From: CAYQJL01 sp964612295
GTDB taxonomy: Bacteria > Eisenbacteria > RBG-16-71-46 > CAIMUX01 > WJJG01
Assembly (NCBI GenBank): GCA_964612295.1
Contig: CAZTDY010000001.1
Span: 1-64,000 of the forward strand
DNA: 64,000 nt
Direction of reading: 5' to 3'
Each line of letters starts with the position of its first letter. The stretch's first letter is position 1. The translations under genes were made by a program, and so were the position numbers. This document shows positions 1 through 8,620 of this stretch, one piece after another. Under the pieces are notes generated by a model, which searched no databases, was not told where the DNA came from, and saw only the letters and a list, made by a program, of their open reading frames with translations.

Positions 1-1493
1 GGGGCCGGGACCAGGTAGGTCACCGAGATCCACACGATTCCTGAGATCAAGACGTTGACTAAGAAGATCTCCCAGGAGGCGAACGTGTGCTCGATCCAGT
101 CGTGTTTGTTCGACAGATTCATGAGGGTTGCCACCGTGAGGCTCGAGAGCATCGCGCTGATCTCGGTCCAGGCATGAATCCGCCACCAGAACCATCTGAG
201 CAGGAACACGGCGCCGGCGCCCGCGATCAACTGAAGCAGGAAGACGAAGAGCCCCATGATGCTGCTGCTGAAGAGGGCAATCAGACCGCCGATGCAGAGG
301 AACATCACGCTCGCCAGCCGCCCGATGAGCACATAGTGCCGTTCGGCAGCATCGCGGCGCAGAAAGCGGCGGTAGATATCGTTGACGAAGTAGGACGCAC
401 CCAGATTGATGTGGGTATCGACCGTCGACATGAAGGCCGCCAGGATGGCCGCCATCATCAGCCCGAGCCACCCCGGTCCCAGGAAGGTAGCCATCATCCG
501 CGGGTAGGCCGCCTTGTGATCGGTCAGTTCGGGGAACACGATCAGCGAAATCAAAGCGACCATGAACCAGGGCCAGGGCCTGACCACGTAGTTCGCAAAC
601 GTGAACCACAGCATGGCGAGCAGCGAGTGCCGCTCGTCGCGCGTGGCCGACATTCGCTGGATGAGCACGCCGCCGCCGTCCGAGTATTTCCAGGACCACC
701 ACTGGATGCCGACGGCCACCAGGAAACCCGCGAGCGTCGCACCCGCGGCCTGTTCCACCGCGCCCTCGGCCAGCGGCCTGCCGCCGAAGAAGGGGGGCAG
801 CACGTCCATCGCCGGGCGCCCGTTGGCGGCCATGAGGTTGGGGAGACGGGCACTCAGCGCCCCGATTCCCCCCACATGCGAGATCGCTTTGATCATCAGA
901 ACGGTCGATCCCACCATGGCGGCCGCGAATTGAATGAAGTCGGTGGCCACCACGCCCCAGAGGCCCGAGAGGGTGGCATAGAGGGTGGCGAGGGTCACCC
1001 CGGCGAGGATCGTCTGCAGCTTCGGCAGCCCGAGGACTTCCTCGCAGATCGTCGCCATGGCGAGCAGCACCCACCCTAAGACCACGCTGTTGGTCACGAA
1101 TGCGAAGAAGGTGCCTTTGAAGAGGCGCAAGGATCGGCCACCTCGTCCCGCGTAGCGCACCTCGCAGAGTTCGACGTCGGTCACGACGCGGGCGCGGCGC
1201 CACAACGTCGCCAGGAAGAAGGTGGTGAGGGCGTGACTGATCGCGAAGTTGAACCACAGCCAATTGCCGGCAACGCCTTCGGTTCGCACGATCTCGGTCA
1301 CGATGAGCGGGGTGTCGGAGGCGAAGGTCGTCGCCACCATCGACGTGCCGGCGATCCACCAGGGCAGATTCCGACCCGAGATGAAGAAGTCGGTCATGCT
1401 GCGCGATGCCCGCCGCGAGAAGTAGATCCCCGCGAGCAGCATGATGCAGGCATAGGCTCCGATGATGGTCCAATCGACGGGTGCCAGGTTCAT
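1..1493 (-). CDS. Sodium/solute symporter (SSS family), 3' end cut by the window
   Basis: Inner-membrane transporter of the sodium:solute symporter family, expected to couple Na+ entry to uptake of an organic solute; the substrate cannot be read from sequence. About 497 codons are present and the C-terminus lies off the left edge. The protein is almost wholly hydrophobic, with roughly a dozen membrane segments. It begins MNLAPVDWTIIGAYACIML, has the SSS-type FFISGRNLPWW near residue 40, and contains MSTVDTHINLGASYFVND, the conserved unwound-helix region of this family. The ATG start overlaps the stop of the upstream maf gene as ATGA, so the two are probably translationally coupled. The family call is firm; the substrate is unknown. 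Confidence 0.85.
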   Translation of the reverse strand, partial: MNLAPVDWTIIGAYACIMLLAGIYFSRRASRSMTDFFISGRNLPWWIAGTSMVATTFASDTPLIVTEIVRTEGVAGNWLWFNFAISHALTTFFLATLWRRARVVTDVELCEVRYAGRGGRSLRLFKGTFFAFVTNSVVLGWVLLAMATICEEVLGLPKLQTILAGVTLATLYATLSGLWGVVATDFIQFAAAMVGSTVLMIKAISHVGGIGALSARLPNLMAANGRPAMDVLPPFFGGRPLAEGAVEQAAGATLAGFLVAVGIQWWSWKYSDGGGVLIQRMSATRDERHSLLAMLWFTFANYVVRPWPWFMVALISLIVFPELTDHKAAYPRMMATFLGPGWLGLMMAAILAAFMSTVDTHINLGASYFVNDIYRRFLRRDAAERHYVLIGRLASVMFLCIGGLIALFSSSIMGLFVFLLQLIAGAGAVFLLRWFWWRIHAWTEISAMLSSLTVATLMNLSNKHDWIEHTFASWEIFLVNVLISGIVWISVTYLVPA

Positions 1494-2083
1494 GGACAGC
1501 CTTCCAGCAGGGGATTGACGCCGAAGCGTGATAGCAGATCGCCCAGGGCGATCAGGGGCAGGCCGATAATCGCGGTGGGATCATCCCCCCGCAGGTACTC
1601 GAAGAGCGCGATGCCCAGGCCTTCCGACTTGTAGGCGCCTGCGCAGTCGACCGGGCGCTCCCGGGCGACATAGGCGCGGATCTCCTCGGATGAGAGGGGC
1701 CGCATCCGCATCCGGTTGATCGCGCAGGCGCTTTCGGCGCGACCCGTGGATGCGCCAATCACGGTAACTGCAGTCATCAGTGTATGTTCGCGTCCTGCCA
1801 GGCGTCCGAGCTGCTCGATCGCCCGGCTCTCGGTGCCGGGTTTCAGGAGCACCTCGTCCTCGCAGACCGCAACCTGGTCGCTCCCGATGATGAGCGCCTC
1901 AGGGTACCGTTCGCACAGGCTCCCGGCCTTGCCCAGGGCGTTGGTGGCGACAAGTTCGGCCGGATCGGCGATCTCGCCGGGTCGCAGCTCCTCAAAGGGG
2001 GGGGGCACGGCCTGGCAGGCGAGCCCCAGCCGCTCGATGAGCGCCCGCCGGTAGGGGGAGGTACTGGCCAGAATGAGTTGCAT
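1490..2083 (-). CDS. maf: Maf family nucleotide pyrophosphatase, YceF type
   Basis: Cytoplasmic nucleoside triphosphate pyrophosphatase, 197 aa, the normal Maf length. The start MQLILASTSPYRRALIERLG holds the SxSxxR phosphate-binding motif. IIGSDQVA (the catalytic Asp region) and CAGAYKSEGLGIALFE match the YceF branch, which prefers 7-methyl-GTP, rather than the dTTP/UTP branch; the assignment to that branch comes from motif similarity. Reading upstream of 2083 gives only low-complexity Gly/Pro/Arg residues, so this internal ATG is chosen as the start. The stop overlaps the symporter start (ATGA). The divergent neighbour is the KaiC-like gene. Confidence 0.88.
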   Translation of the reverse strand: MQLILASTSPYRRALIERLGLACQAVPPPFEELRPGEIADPAELVATNALGKAGSLCERYPEALIIGSDQVAVCEDEVLLKPGTESRAIEQLGRLAGREHTLMTAVTVIGASTGRAESACAINRMRMRPLSSEEIRAYVARERPVDCAGAYKSEGLGIALFEYLRGDDPTAIIGLPLIALGDLLSRFGVNPLLEGCP

Positions 2084-2268
2084 GCGGTGCAGGATAGGCC
2101 GACGCCCCCCGGCGGGCAAGGCCGGCCTTGACCGGCCCTGGCCGGCAAGAGTCTGAAGCCCGCCAACCGGCGGGGCAGCCGAGTTCCGCGGTGCAGATCG
2201 GCCTCGTTCCGGCCGATTCATCCCAATAGCACCTGTATGAGGCAGCCGACTGCCGGTTCGGAGATAAG

Positions 2269-3957
2269 ATGAGAGACGCCTCACAGATCCCGGTCATCCG
2301 GCACCTCCTGGGCAGCCTGGTTTCCGGACACGCCTACCTCTTCCACGGCGACAGCGGCACCGGCAAGAGCGTGCTGGGTATGCAGTGTGCCCATGCCTGG
2401 CTTCGAGGGGGCGGGGCGGTTCTCTACCTGACCGATACCCGGCCGACCGAATACTTCCAGCACGCCACCGGGCTTGGCTTCCCGCTCGAGCCCCATTGGC
2501 GCAATCAGCAGCTCATCCTGAGCACGCTCGAGTCCGAGCTCCTTCAGGCGTTTGCCCATGAGGGCGCCGAGGGGCTGCTCGCGAAACTGGACGAGACCGC
2601 CGCCGACCTTCCCGTGTCAGGGCTGGTGATCGACACCTTCGATCCGCTGCTGGCGGCCGCCAAGCAGACCGGGCGCCAGCAACAGGTGCTCACCGACCTC
2701 ATCGATGGCCTGGCCCAGCGGGGCTGGACCACGCTGCTGCTCTCCGGCGAAAAGGCGTTGAAGGGCAATCGGTCCGCCCAGGAACTCCTGACCGAGCTGT
2801 GCTGGGCCACGGTTTCGATGCGTCGCTGCGGTGCAAAACTCTGGGACCGCATTCGGGGCGAAAAACTCCCCGGATCGGTTGTTCTGGACATCGACAAGTC
2901 CCGTCAGCCCACCCCGAGCGGTGGGGCCCTGACCTGTGAGGTCACCCCGGACGCGGGTTTGCTGCCGGTGTCCGACCCGGAACGGCAGTCGGACCAGCCG
3001 GCGCCCCCAAAGGAGTCCTCGGAGGTGACCCGCGCGCTCTTCATCTCAGACGAGCCCGGCCTCTTCGATCCGCTCATCGAGCTGCTGGAGGGCACGGTCG
3101 AGGTCGAGGTGGTTCAAGACGGCGTGGAAGGCCTCTCGCGGGCGGTGACCTGGGCGCCACAGGTGATTCTGGCGGAGACCGAGCTCCCGCGCCTCTCCGG
3201 GTTCGGCATCGCCCGAGCCCTGCGACAGGGGCGTTACGGGATGCCGATTCTGCTCTTCTCCCAGGCCGCACGGCGCCACACCGAGCGGGTGAGGGCCTAC
3301 CTGAACGGGGCGACCGATTTCGTCTACTACCCCTACGATTCCAGAGAGATGGTGTACAAGGTCAGGGTCTTGAGCCAGATGGTCCAGAAACGATTCCCCG
3401 AAGGCGTGGAGACCCAGATGATGGACGCCTTGCTCAGCAAGGCGCGGAGCCACATCCTGAGCCTGCCCGCCTTCTACCAGGCCCTTTCGCTGAGCCTCCA
3501 CACGGGGATTCGGCTCTCGGCCCCGGTGAGTGTGATGGGATTCACCTTTGAGCCGGGCAGTGGAATCGAGGATTCGGCCACGGCGTGGGAGCAGTTCAAG
3601 ACCATCGTCGACACGCAGGCCCGCAACGGTGATCTCATCTGCATGCCTGCCGAGGACCGTCTGGCCGTGCTGCTCTGCCACGAGACCCAACACGGTGCAC
3701 GGGCCTTCGCCAAGCGGTTGCGCGGCGAACTCGCCCGGGCGGGTCTTTCCGATACCGCGCAGGATGCCGGCTGGTCTGTTTCCATCGCCTCGGAGACGAT
3801 CGAACTTCCCCACGGCGCGCAACCCGACCTCCGGGAGCTTCTCGACGGCGTCTTTGCCGACTCGCGGCCGTTCCAGGGAGCGGGCGTGCCTTCGATCGCC
3901 CAAACCGATGTCGACGTGGCCGATGACGAACCGCCGGCCAGGCGGTGGGGCACCTAG
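2269..3957 (+). CDS. KaiC/RecA-like ATPase fused to a receiver-like and a degenerate GGDEF-like domain
   Basis: A 562-aa cytoplasmic regulator of unknown target. Residues 1-225 form a RecA/KaiC/GvpD-type ATPase with Walker A GDSGTGKS at 27-34 and a Walker-B-like LVIDTFD near 120. Residues ~250-370 resemble a response-regulator receiver, but the phospho-accepting Asp is Glu303 (AETELPRLSGFG), which would mimic a constitutive phosphate. Residues ~390-545 look like a worn GGDEF fold, with PAEDRLAVLLC where a GGDEF loop would lie; this last call is weak. ATG 2269 is the first start in frame. The neighbours (maf, the sigma factor) do not suggest a pathway. The ATPase is clear; the partner and output are not. 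Confidence 0.7.
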   Translation: MRDASQIPVIRHLLGSLVSGHAYLFHGDSGTGKSVLGMQCAHAWLRGGGAVLYLTDTRPTEYFQHATGLGFPLEPHWRNQQLILSTLESELLQAFAHEGAEGLLAKLDETAADLPVSGLVIDTFDPLLAAAKQTGRQQQVLTDLIDGLAQRGWTTLLLSGEKALKGNRSAQELLTELCWATVSMRRCGAKLWDRIRGEKLPGSVVLDIDKSRQPTPSGGALTCEVTPDAGLLPVSDPERQSDQPAPPKESSEVTRALFISDEPGLFDPLIELLEGTVEVEVVQDGVEGLSRAVTWAPQVILAETELPRLSGFGIARALRQGRYGMPILLFSQAARRHTERVRAYLNGATDFVYYPYDSREMVYKVRVLSQMVQKRFPEGVETQMMDALLSKARSHILSLPAFYQALSLSLHTGIRLSAPVSVMGFTFEPGSGIEDSATAWEQFKTIVDTQARNGDLICMPAEDRLAVLLCHETQHGARAFAKRLRGELARAGLSDTAQDAGWSVSIASETIELPHGAQPDLRELLDGVFADSRPFQGAGVPSIAQTDVDVADDEPPARRWGT

Positions 3958-4136
3958 CCCAGGCTCCGCAGCCTCGAATGCCGCTTGTACAGGCCCTTTG
4001 TTCATCTCCAGTTAATAACTTCCTATATCAAGAAAGCTTGAAACTAATAGCTTCCTCGGACGAAAATGTTTTCAAAGCACATCGTTCGCTTGCTGCGGAC
4101 GACCGAAGTGTACCTACTCAAAGAGAGGCTACGGCC

Positions 4137-4346
4137 ATGATCAGCAACCGAATCAAGACAGAAGGTATCGCACGTGGGTTCATCGCTATCCACTCGATGG
4201 GAGCCTTCTGCCGCAACGTCGGCTGCTCCCAAACGTGGAACGTGTGTACCCAGCTCACGGATCCACCGCTTGGGACTTCCGGCGTCTATGTCCCCCTTGG
4301 GGATGTAGACATGCGGGTCGCGGTTCGGATGCCGGCAGGCGCGTAG
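4137..4346 (+). CDS. Possible 69-aa small protein
   Basis: A short open frame in an otherwise gene-free stretch. It has an SD-like AGAGAGG eight bases before ATG 4137. The product begins MISNRIKTEGIARGFIAIH, holds three spaced cysteines in its middle part, and resembles no family I recognise. The bases just upstream (about 4010-4130) are noticeably AT-rich for this genome, which fits a promoter region. It may be a chance frame; conservation in relatives would decide. Confidence 0.2.
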   Translation: MISNRIKTEGIARGFIAIHSMGAFCRNVGCSQTWNVCTQLTDPPLGTSGVYVPLGDVDMRVAVRMPAGA

Positions 4347-4648
4347 CTCCTTCCAGCTTCTGTCTTCGTTCCCCGGGCGCAACCGGGGGAGCTTTCAGAA
4401 CCGACCACCGATCTGTTGCCGGGTCACCAGCGTCCCCGGGAAGCCATCCGTTGACGTGATGTGTTTTTCAGTGCGCGGGACTCAGCAAGCCGGGGCGAAC
4501 ACCGATCAGGTGCCACTCCCGGGATGATCGACGGCGGGTACGACCAGAATCGAAGGTCGCTGAAGGAGAGACGAAGAGCTACTTGATCACTGCTCGAACA
4601 GCCTGTCGGCCTCGTAAACGGTTCACCACCAAATAAGCGAGGTTCGAC
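4347..4648. other. Intergenic stretch with one GC-rich hairpin
   Basis: No gene is recognised here. A short inverted repeat at 4370-4390 (TCCCCGG, six-base loop, CCGGGGGA) can fold but has no clear T run after it, so a terminator role is only a possibility. The SD of the downstream sigma factor (GCGAGG) sits at the right end. Confidence 0.35.
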
Positions 4649-5206
4649 ATGACTTTTGACGCATTTGTTCGAAGACGTTGTTCACACCGCTTCCGTGGCG
4701 GAGCGGAAGAAATTCCCTGGTCGGCGATCGAGAAGGCCAGAGCGATCTGGATCCGACGGGCCCTACGGATGGGTTTGGCGGCCGAGGACGCGGAAGACCT
4801 GTTTCAGGATTCGCTCCTCGCCGCGATGGAAGGGATCGATCGGCTGAGGATCGCCGATGGTCAGGATCTCGCTGACGCGTTCCTGGCGTGGTTTTGGGGC
4901 ATTCTGCGCCACAAGCAGGTCTCCCACCAACGCCGGCGGAAGCGACAGGAGAGATTGCTGGCCGAGCGGGCCGGGCCGCAGGCGTTCCCCAAGGGCGCCG
5001 GCGGTGCGGAGACCCAGGCGAGGTTGTCGCTGGGGCTTCTGGCCCGCAATTCGCCCGAATGCGCGGACGTCCTGCGCCGGCGGTTTCTTGAAGGCCGCCA
5101 GCTGAGTGAGCTGGCCGACGAGATGGGGGTCAGCGTCCCCACCGCCTGCCGGCGAGTTCAGGCGGCGCTCGAGGAAATCCGCAGCTGTGCAGAGATGATC
5201 TCTTGA
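4649..5206 (+). CDS. RNA polymerase sigma factor, ECF-like (sigma-70 family)
   Basis: A 185-aa alternative sigma factor. The region-2 helices include GLAAEDAEDLFQDSLLAAM (core binding) and AFLAWFWGILRHKQVSHQRR (-10 recognition). Region 4 is a helix-turn-helix, LSELADEMGVSVPTACRRVQ, for -35 recognition. Size and domain order match ECF sigma factors; no anti-sigma gene adjoins it, so its control is not evident. The start at 4649 is preceded by GCGAGG. A strong hairpin with seven T residues follows the gene (5264-5306), so it is probably monocistronic. Confidence 0.85.
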   Translation: MTFDAFVRRRCSHRFRGGAEEIPWSAIEKARAIWIRRALRMGLAAEDAEDLFQDSLLAAMEGIDRLRIADGQDLADAFLAWFWGILRHKQVSHQRRRKRQERLLAERAGPQAFPKGAGGAETQARLSLGLLARNSPECADVLRRRFLEGRQLSELADEMGVSVPTACRRVQAALEEIRSCAEMIS

Positions 5207-5263
5207 GGGACATCTCCCGTACGCGCCACTAGCGGCGGGGGAGGAGGCAAGGGGTCGGATGAG

Positions 5264-5306
5264 GGGCGGTCACGGTGGTAGGCCCGTGGCCGCCCATTCT
5301 TTTTTT
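5264..5306 (+). terminator. Rho-independent terminator after the sigma factor
   Basis: A 12-bp stem (GGGCGGTCACGG at 5264-5275, CCGTGGCCGCCC at 5284-5295, one G-T pair) with an 8-base loop. It is followed by ATTC and seven T residues at 5300-5306. Confidence 0.8.
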
Positions 5307-5315
5307 CCCCAAGCG

Positions 5316-6260
5316 CTAGCGAAACGCCGTCCGGATGCGACCCCAGGAGTTGGTCGCGGCCGGGGTGGCCCCATCGACATCGCACACGGCCGCATTGATG
5401 CCGAAGCTGCAGTTGCTTTGATAAGACATCAGAAAGGTGCCGTCGCCGAAGGGCCCGGACGATCCCCAGCTGTTCTTGACGATCCAGGCCTGCTGATCGT
5501 CGTCGTATCCGATCACCAGAACCGCGTGCCCGCCGACGAGTCCTCCGGAGGTGTGGGTGTAGGGAACGTCAACCTGTCCCGAATGCCAGTAGGTTGGATA
5601 GAAATCCTGATAGACGTAATAGGCGCACCAGACCGGTCCGTTTTGTAGAGCGCTTTTGAGCTCGCTTTCGGTGGCGATGTAGGGGGAGAGCAGACTCCAT
5701 CCCGAGACATGCCAGCCCGACTGCGGGGGCCCCGGCGAGGGACAGCTCACCACGTTCCACTGACTCCCCGGCAGGCAGTCGCCCGGGCCGTCGTGATCGC
5801 CGTTGGCGAAAAGGAAGTCGCCTTCGAGCACCGAGCCGCGCTGCTCGAGGAACTCGAAAACCGCGACCGTTCCGCCGCAACAGCCGTCATTGGTGACCTG
5901 CTGCGTGCCGATGAGCCACGGCTCCCGATCACACGAGATCACGTACTGCTCAGAAAGGTCCAAGTCCGCCTCGGCGCCGCGAAGGATACACATCGCTTCC
6001 ATGCAGGCGATCGCCGCGAAGGCCCAGCACCCGCCACAGGTTTCCTGGTTCTTGGGTGGCGTGATCACGCCGGAGTCCCGCCAGTCGAGCGCGGCGGGCA
6101 AGTCGGTCGGCGCCGCCTGAATCTTCACCATCGGCGCCGCCTCGCTGGGGGTCAGGATGCGGGTGCCGCACAGGCTGTGGGCTTCCACATCCGCCCCCGC
6201 CCCGGGTGCGAATCCGATCAGAACTAAGACAAGCAAGACGGAGCCGAGCCTACGGATCAT
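5316..6260 (-). CDS. Exported papain-family (C1A) cysteine protease
   Basis: A 314-aa secreted cysteine endopeptidase. Residues 1-23 are a signal peptide. The mature domain has oxyanion Gln72 and catalytic Cys78 in NQETCGGCWAF, the His in GGHAVLVIGYDD and the Asn in VKNSWGSSGPFGDG, so the triad is complete. The usual inhibitory propeptide is almost absent: only about 35 residues separate the signal from the ALDWR mature-start motif, so activation may not require propeptide cleavage. The protein ends in TNSWGRIRTAFR, a tail also seen in altered form on an unrelated secreted protein at 45036-45974. The start has a GGGAGG SD. The gene converges on the sigma factor gene. Confidence 0.88.
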   Translation of the reverse strand: MIRRLGSVLLVLVLIGFAPGAGADVEAHSLCGTRILTPSEAAPMVKIQAAPTDLPAALDWRDSGVITPPKNQETCGGCWAFAAIACMEAMCILRGAEADLDLSEQYVISCDREPWLIGTQQVTNDGCCGGTVAVFEFLEQRGSVLEGDFLFANGDHDGPGDCLPGSQWNVVSCPSPGPPQSGWHVSGWSLLSPYIATESELKSALQNGPVWCAYYVYQDFYPTYWHSGQVDVPYTHTSGGLVGGHAVLVIGYDDDQQAWIVKNSWGSSGPFGDGTFLMSYQSNCSFGINAAVCDVDGATPAATNSWGRIRTAFR

Positions 6261-6451
6261 CCGGGCCTCCCTGGACTGAAAGAGACGGGGTGGTTTTCAC
6301 CTGGATGGCGATGTGGCTAGCCGTGCGGCTGGCCGGTGCCTCTTAGCCAGTTATCGGAGTGCGGGATGAACAGATTGAGACAGGGGGGCATCTCCGCGAG
6401 CAGTCAGAGCGCGGGGAAGGCTGATATCAGCACTTCTTCGGGAGGCGGATG

Positions 6452-7282
6452 TTACCTGGCTGCGGCCTGAGCGGATTTCGTCTCGGACAGGCGCCGCCGG
6501 GCGAGTTCGAGGGCCTGTGGGCAGAGGTCTCCCCCCACGGCGCGGCGATCCAGTTCCCGGGCCGCGACCAGCGTCGTGCCCGAACCACACAGGAAGTCGC
6601 CGACCAGATCGCCGGGGTTGGTGACCAGCGCGACCAGGCGCCGTAGCAGCGCGAGCGGTTTTTGCGTGGGGAAACCTACGCGCTCGGGGCTGTTGCCGCG
6701 CAGGGCGGGAATCTCCCAGACATCGCGCATGAGCGTCATCCGGTAGGGACCGTCCTCATCCACCTGCACGTCCGCGTTGGCGAAGCCGTACTTGTGCGAG
6801 AGCGCGGAGCGTTCGCGCAGTGTGTGGAATGTGTAGGTTGGGGATTTGGCGTAGAAGAGGATGGTGTCATGTTTGCGCGCCAGCCAGCGGCCGCTCGTGC
6901 CCCCGGTGCGATAGGACCAGATGATCTCGTTGATGAAACTATCCCGGCCGAAGAGGTCGTCCAGGGCCACCTTGGCAGGATGGACGGCGTGCCAGTCCAG
7001 GTGGATGAACATCACACCCGTGGGCCGGAGTAGGTCCCGGAGAACGGCGGCGCGTTCACCCAGCCAGGCCAGGTAGCCGTTCAAATTGCCACCCCAGCTG
7101 TCCGCAAACCCGACCCCGGAACGAGCCCGCTGCAGCCGGCCGGTGAAAAAGGGCGGATCCAGGTAGATGAGATCGAAGCTCTCCGCCCGGCAGCTACGAG
7201 CCGTGTGGAGGCAGTCCCCTCGAAGGAGAAGCCCCCGGTCTGCACATGGAGGCGCTGAATCGCCGCTCGGTTGCTTTGCCAT
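6452..7282 (-). CDS. Orphan DNA (N4-cytosine/N6-adenine) methyltransferase, beta class
   Basis: A 276-aa site-specific DNA methyltransferase. The catalytic motif DLIYLDPPFFTG lies near residue 40, and the SAM-binding GDFLCGSGTTLVAAREL lies near the C-terminus, so the order is that of the beta class. ERVGFPTQKPLALLRRLV before the SAM motif is typical of this class. No restriction endonuclease or specificity gene adjoins it, so it is probably a regulatory or leftover enzyme; its recognition sequence is unknown. Just past its stop lies a perfect 12-base palindrome, GCTGATATCAGC (6420-6431), of unknown meaning. Confidence 0.85.
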   Translation of the reverse strand: MAKQPSGDSAPPCADRGLLLRGDCLHTARSCRAESFDLIYLDPPFFTGRLQRARSGVGFADSWGGNLNGYLAWLGERAAVLRDLLRPTGVMFIHLDWHAVHPAKVALDDLFGRDSFINEIIWSYRTGGTSGRWLARKHDTILFYAKSPTYTFHTLRERSALSHKYGFANADVQVDEDGPYRMTLMRDVWEIPALRGNSPERVGFPTQKPLALLRRLVALVTNPGDLVGDFLCGSGTTLVAARELDRRAVGGDLCPQALELARRRLSETKSAQAAAR

Positions 7283-7401
7283 GGTCCTGCCGGTGACGCC
7301 TAGGGTCCGTGAGCCTGTCCGTTTGACAACTCGCGGATCAGCCTAGAGGGGCCCCCGAGCAGGCGCAAGCCCGTAACCCCCCCCTAATCACAGCGTTCTC
7401 C

Positions 7402-7430
7402 TTGCCCGGCCGGTCACGCTATGCTATGAA
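7402..7430 (+). promoter_or_regulatory. Candidate sigma-70 promoter for the methyltransferase gene
   Basis: TTGCCC at 7402-7407, a 17-base spacer, and TATGAA at 7425-7430, 34 bases before the ATG at 7464. Confidence 0.45.
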
Positions 7431-7463
7431 AAGCCAGCGAATCCTCCAGGGAAGGAGACCGAG

Positions 7464-8597
7464 ATGCCGAAGCAGAAAACCCCCAGTGGGATCTTCGAAT
7501 GGATTCAGCGGACGTGCCGGCCCCAAAGTGCGGACTCGTCGGCTTTGCGCTATGAGCGGATGGACTCTCAATCAGACGAGTCCCTCCCCGAAGTGTATCT
7601 TCCGCTGGACCACCGTAACCCTTCGCATTGGCACCACCGCGGCATGATCTGGGACTACGTGCTCGCGATGGGTGATGCGGAACGGATTCTGGACGTCGGC
7701 CCCGGGGACGGTTGGCCGAGTCTCCTGATGGTGCCGCATTTCAAAGAGGTCGTCGGCATCGATCAGAGCGCGAAGCGCGTGGAGGTGTGCAAGGCCAATG
7801 CGAAGAAGATGCGCACCCGCAAAGCGCGCTTCGAGCAGATGTCGGCCTGCAAGATGGAGTTCACGGCGAACAGTTTCGACGGGGTCGTCGCGGCGACATC
7901 GATCGAGCAGACGCCGAACCCGAATGCTGCGCTGAGCGAGATCCACCGGGTCCTGAAACCGGGTGGTGTATTCCGGATGACCTACGAAGCCTTAGAAGAG
8001 ATGGCCGAGCCCGTGCGGGAGGCCGTCTCCATCCTTCACGGGGAGCAGGGCTCTTTCCTCATCGACTACGCGGTGACCTGGGCGGCGACCTCCGAAGAAC
8101 GGGGCTACCTGGTCGAGGTGGTGCCCATCAACGAGGTCAATCGCAAACGTCTCCAGACCTGGGCGCAGCGGTGTCATAACGATCGGTACCCTCATCGGGA
8201 TCCCCGCCTCGAGCGTGGGCTCGCCCAATCGATCAAGGGCCTGCGCAAGGCAGAGGTCCTGGCCAGTCGTTTCTTCAGGCTGCAGCACATCAAGTCGGCC
8301 GGCCTCCTTCGCAAACTGAAGCAGCTCGGGTTCGAGCAGATTGAGCAGATCGCCGGCGGTGGATGGCCCGCCCTGCAGTGTGGTCACGAGCTGATCCACT
8401 CTCGCCGGATCGAGGCGGCGGCGCCCCTGATGGAAGAGATCTGCCGCGGGGCCGCCCGCGTGGGGCTTGGTCTGTCGACGTTGCGTCACGGAAACGTGAT
8501 CGCCGTCAAGGGGCGGGGCAGGCGCAAGAGCAGTTCGACGCCTAAGCCGTCCGCGCGGAAGAAGACCACCAAAGGCACAGCGCCCGGTCCGTCCTGA
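7464..8597 (+). CDS. Class I SAM-dependent methyltransferase
   Basis: A 377-aa cytoplasmic methyltransferase of the Methyltransf_11 type. The SAM-binding glycine loop is ILDVGPGDGWPSLLM (near residue 75), followed by the acidic VVGIDQS; the motif-IV region is SFDGVVAATSIEQTPNP and the post-motif is HRVLKPGGVFRMT. This order is standard for small-molecule or lipid methyltransferases, but the C-terminal half (from ~170) is not familiar, so the substrate is unknown. The last ~28 residues are Lys/Arg/Ser-rich and probably disordered. ATG 7464 has AAGGAG seven bases upstream. The following gene starts 23 bases later, suggesting an operon. Confidence 0.75.
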   Translation: MPKQKTPSGIFEWIQRTCRPQSADSSALRYERMDSQSDESLPEVYLPLDHRNPSHWHHRGMIWDYVLAMGDAERILDVGPGDGWPSLLMVPHFKEVVGIDQSAKRVEVCKANAKKMRTRKARFEQMSACKMEFTANSFDGVVAATSIEQTPNPNAALSEIHRVLKPGGVFRMTYEALEEMAEPVREAVSILHGEQGSFLIDYAVTWAATSEERGYLVEVVPINEVNRKRLQTWAQRCHNDRYPHRDPRLERGLAQSIKGLRKAEVLASRFFRLQHIKSAGLLRKLKQLGFEQIEQIAGGGWPALQCGHELIHSRRIEAAAPLMEEICRGAARVGLGLSTLRHGNVIAVKGRGRRKSSSTPKPSARKKTTKGTAPGPS

Positions 8598-8620
8598 GCG
8601 CGTAATCGGCGGGCCCAGCC

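Noticed and set aside
2090..2175. GC-rich repeats and a perfect AAGGCCGGCCTT palindrome (2118-2129) upstream of maf and the KaiC-like gene
   Set aside because: It is too short and GC-simple in a GC-rich genome to call an operator, and no -35/-10 pair flanks it.
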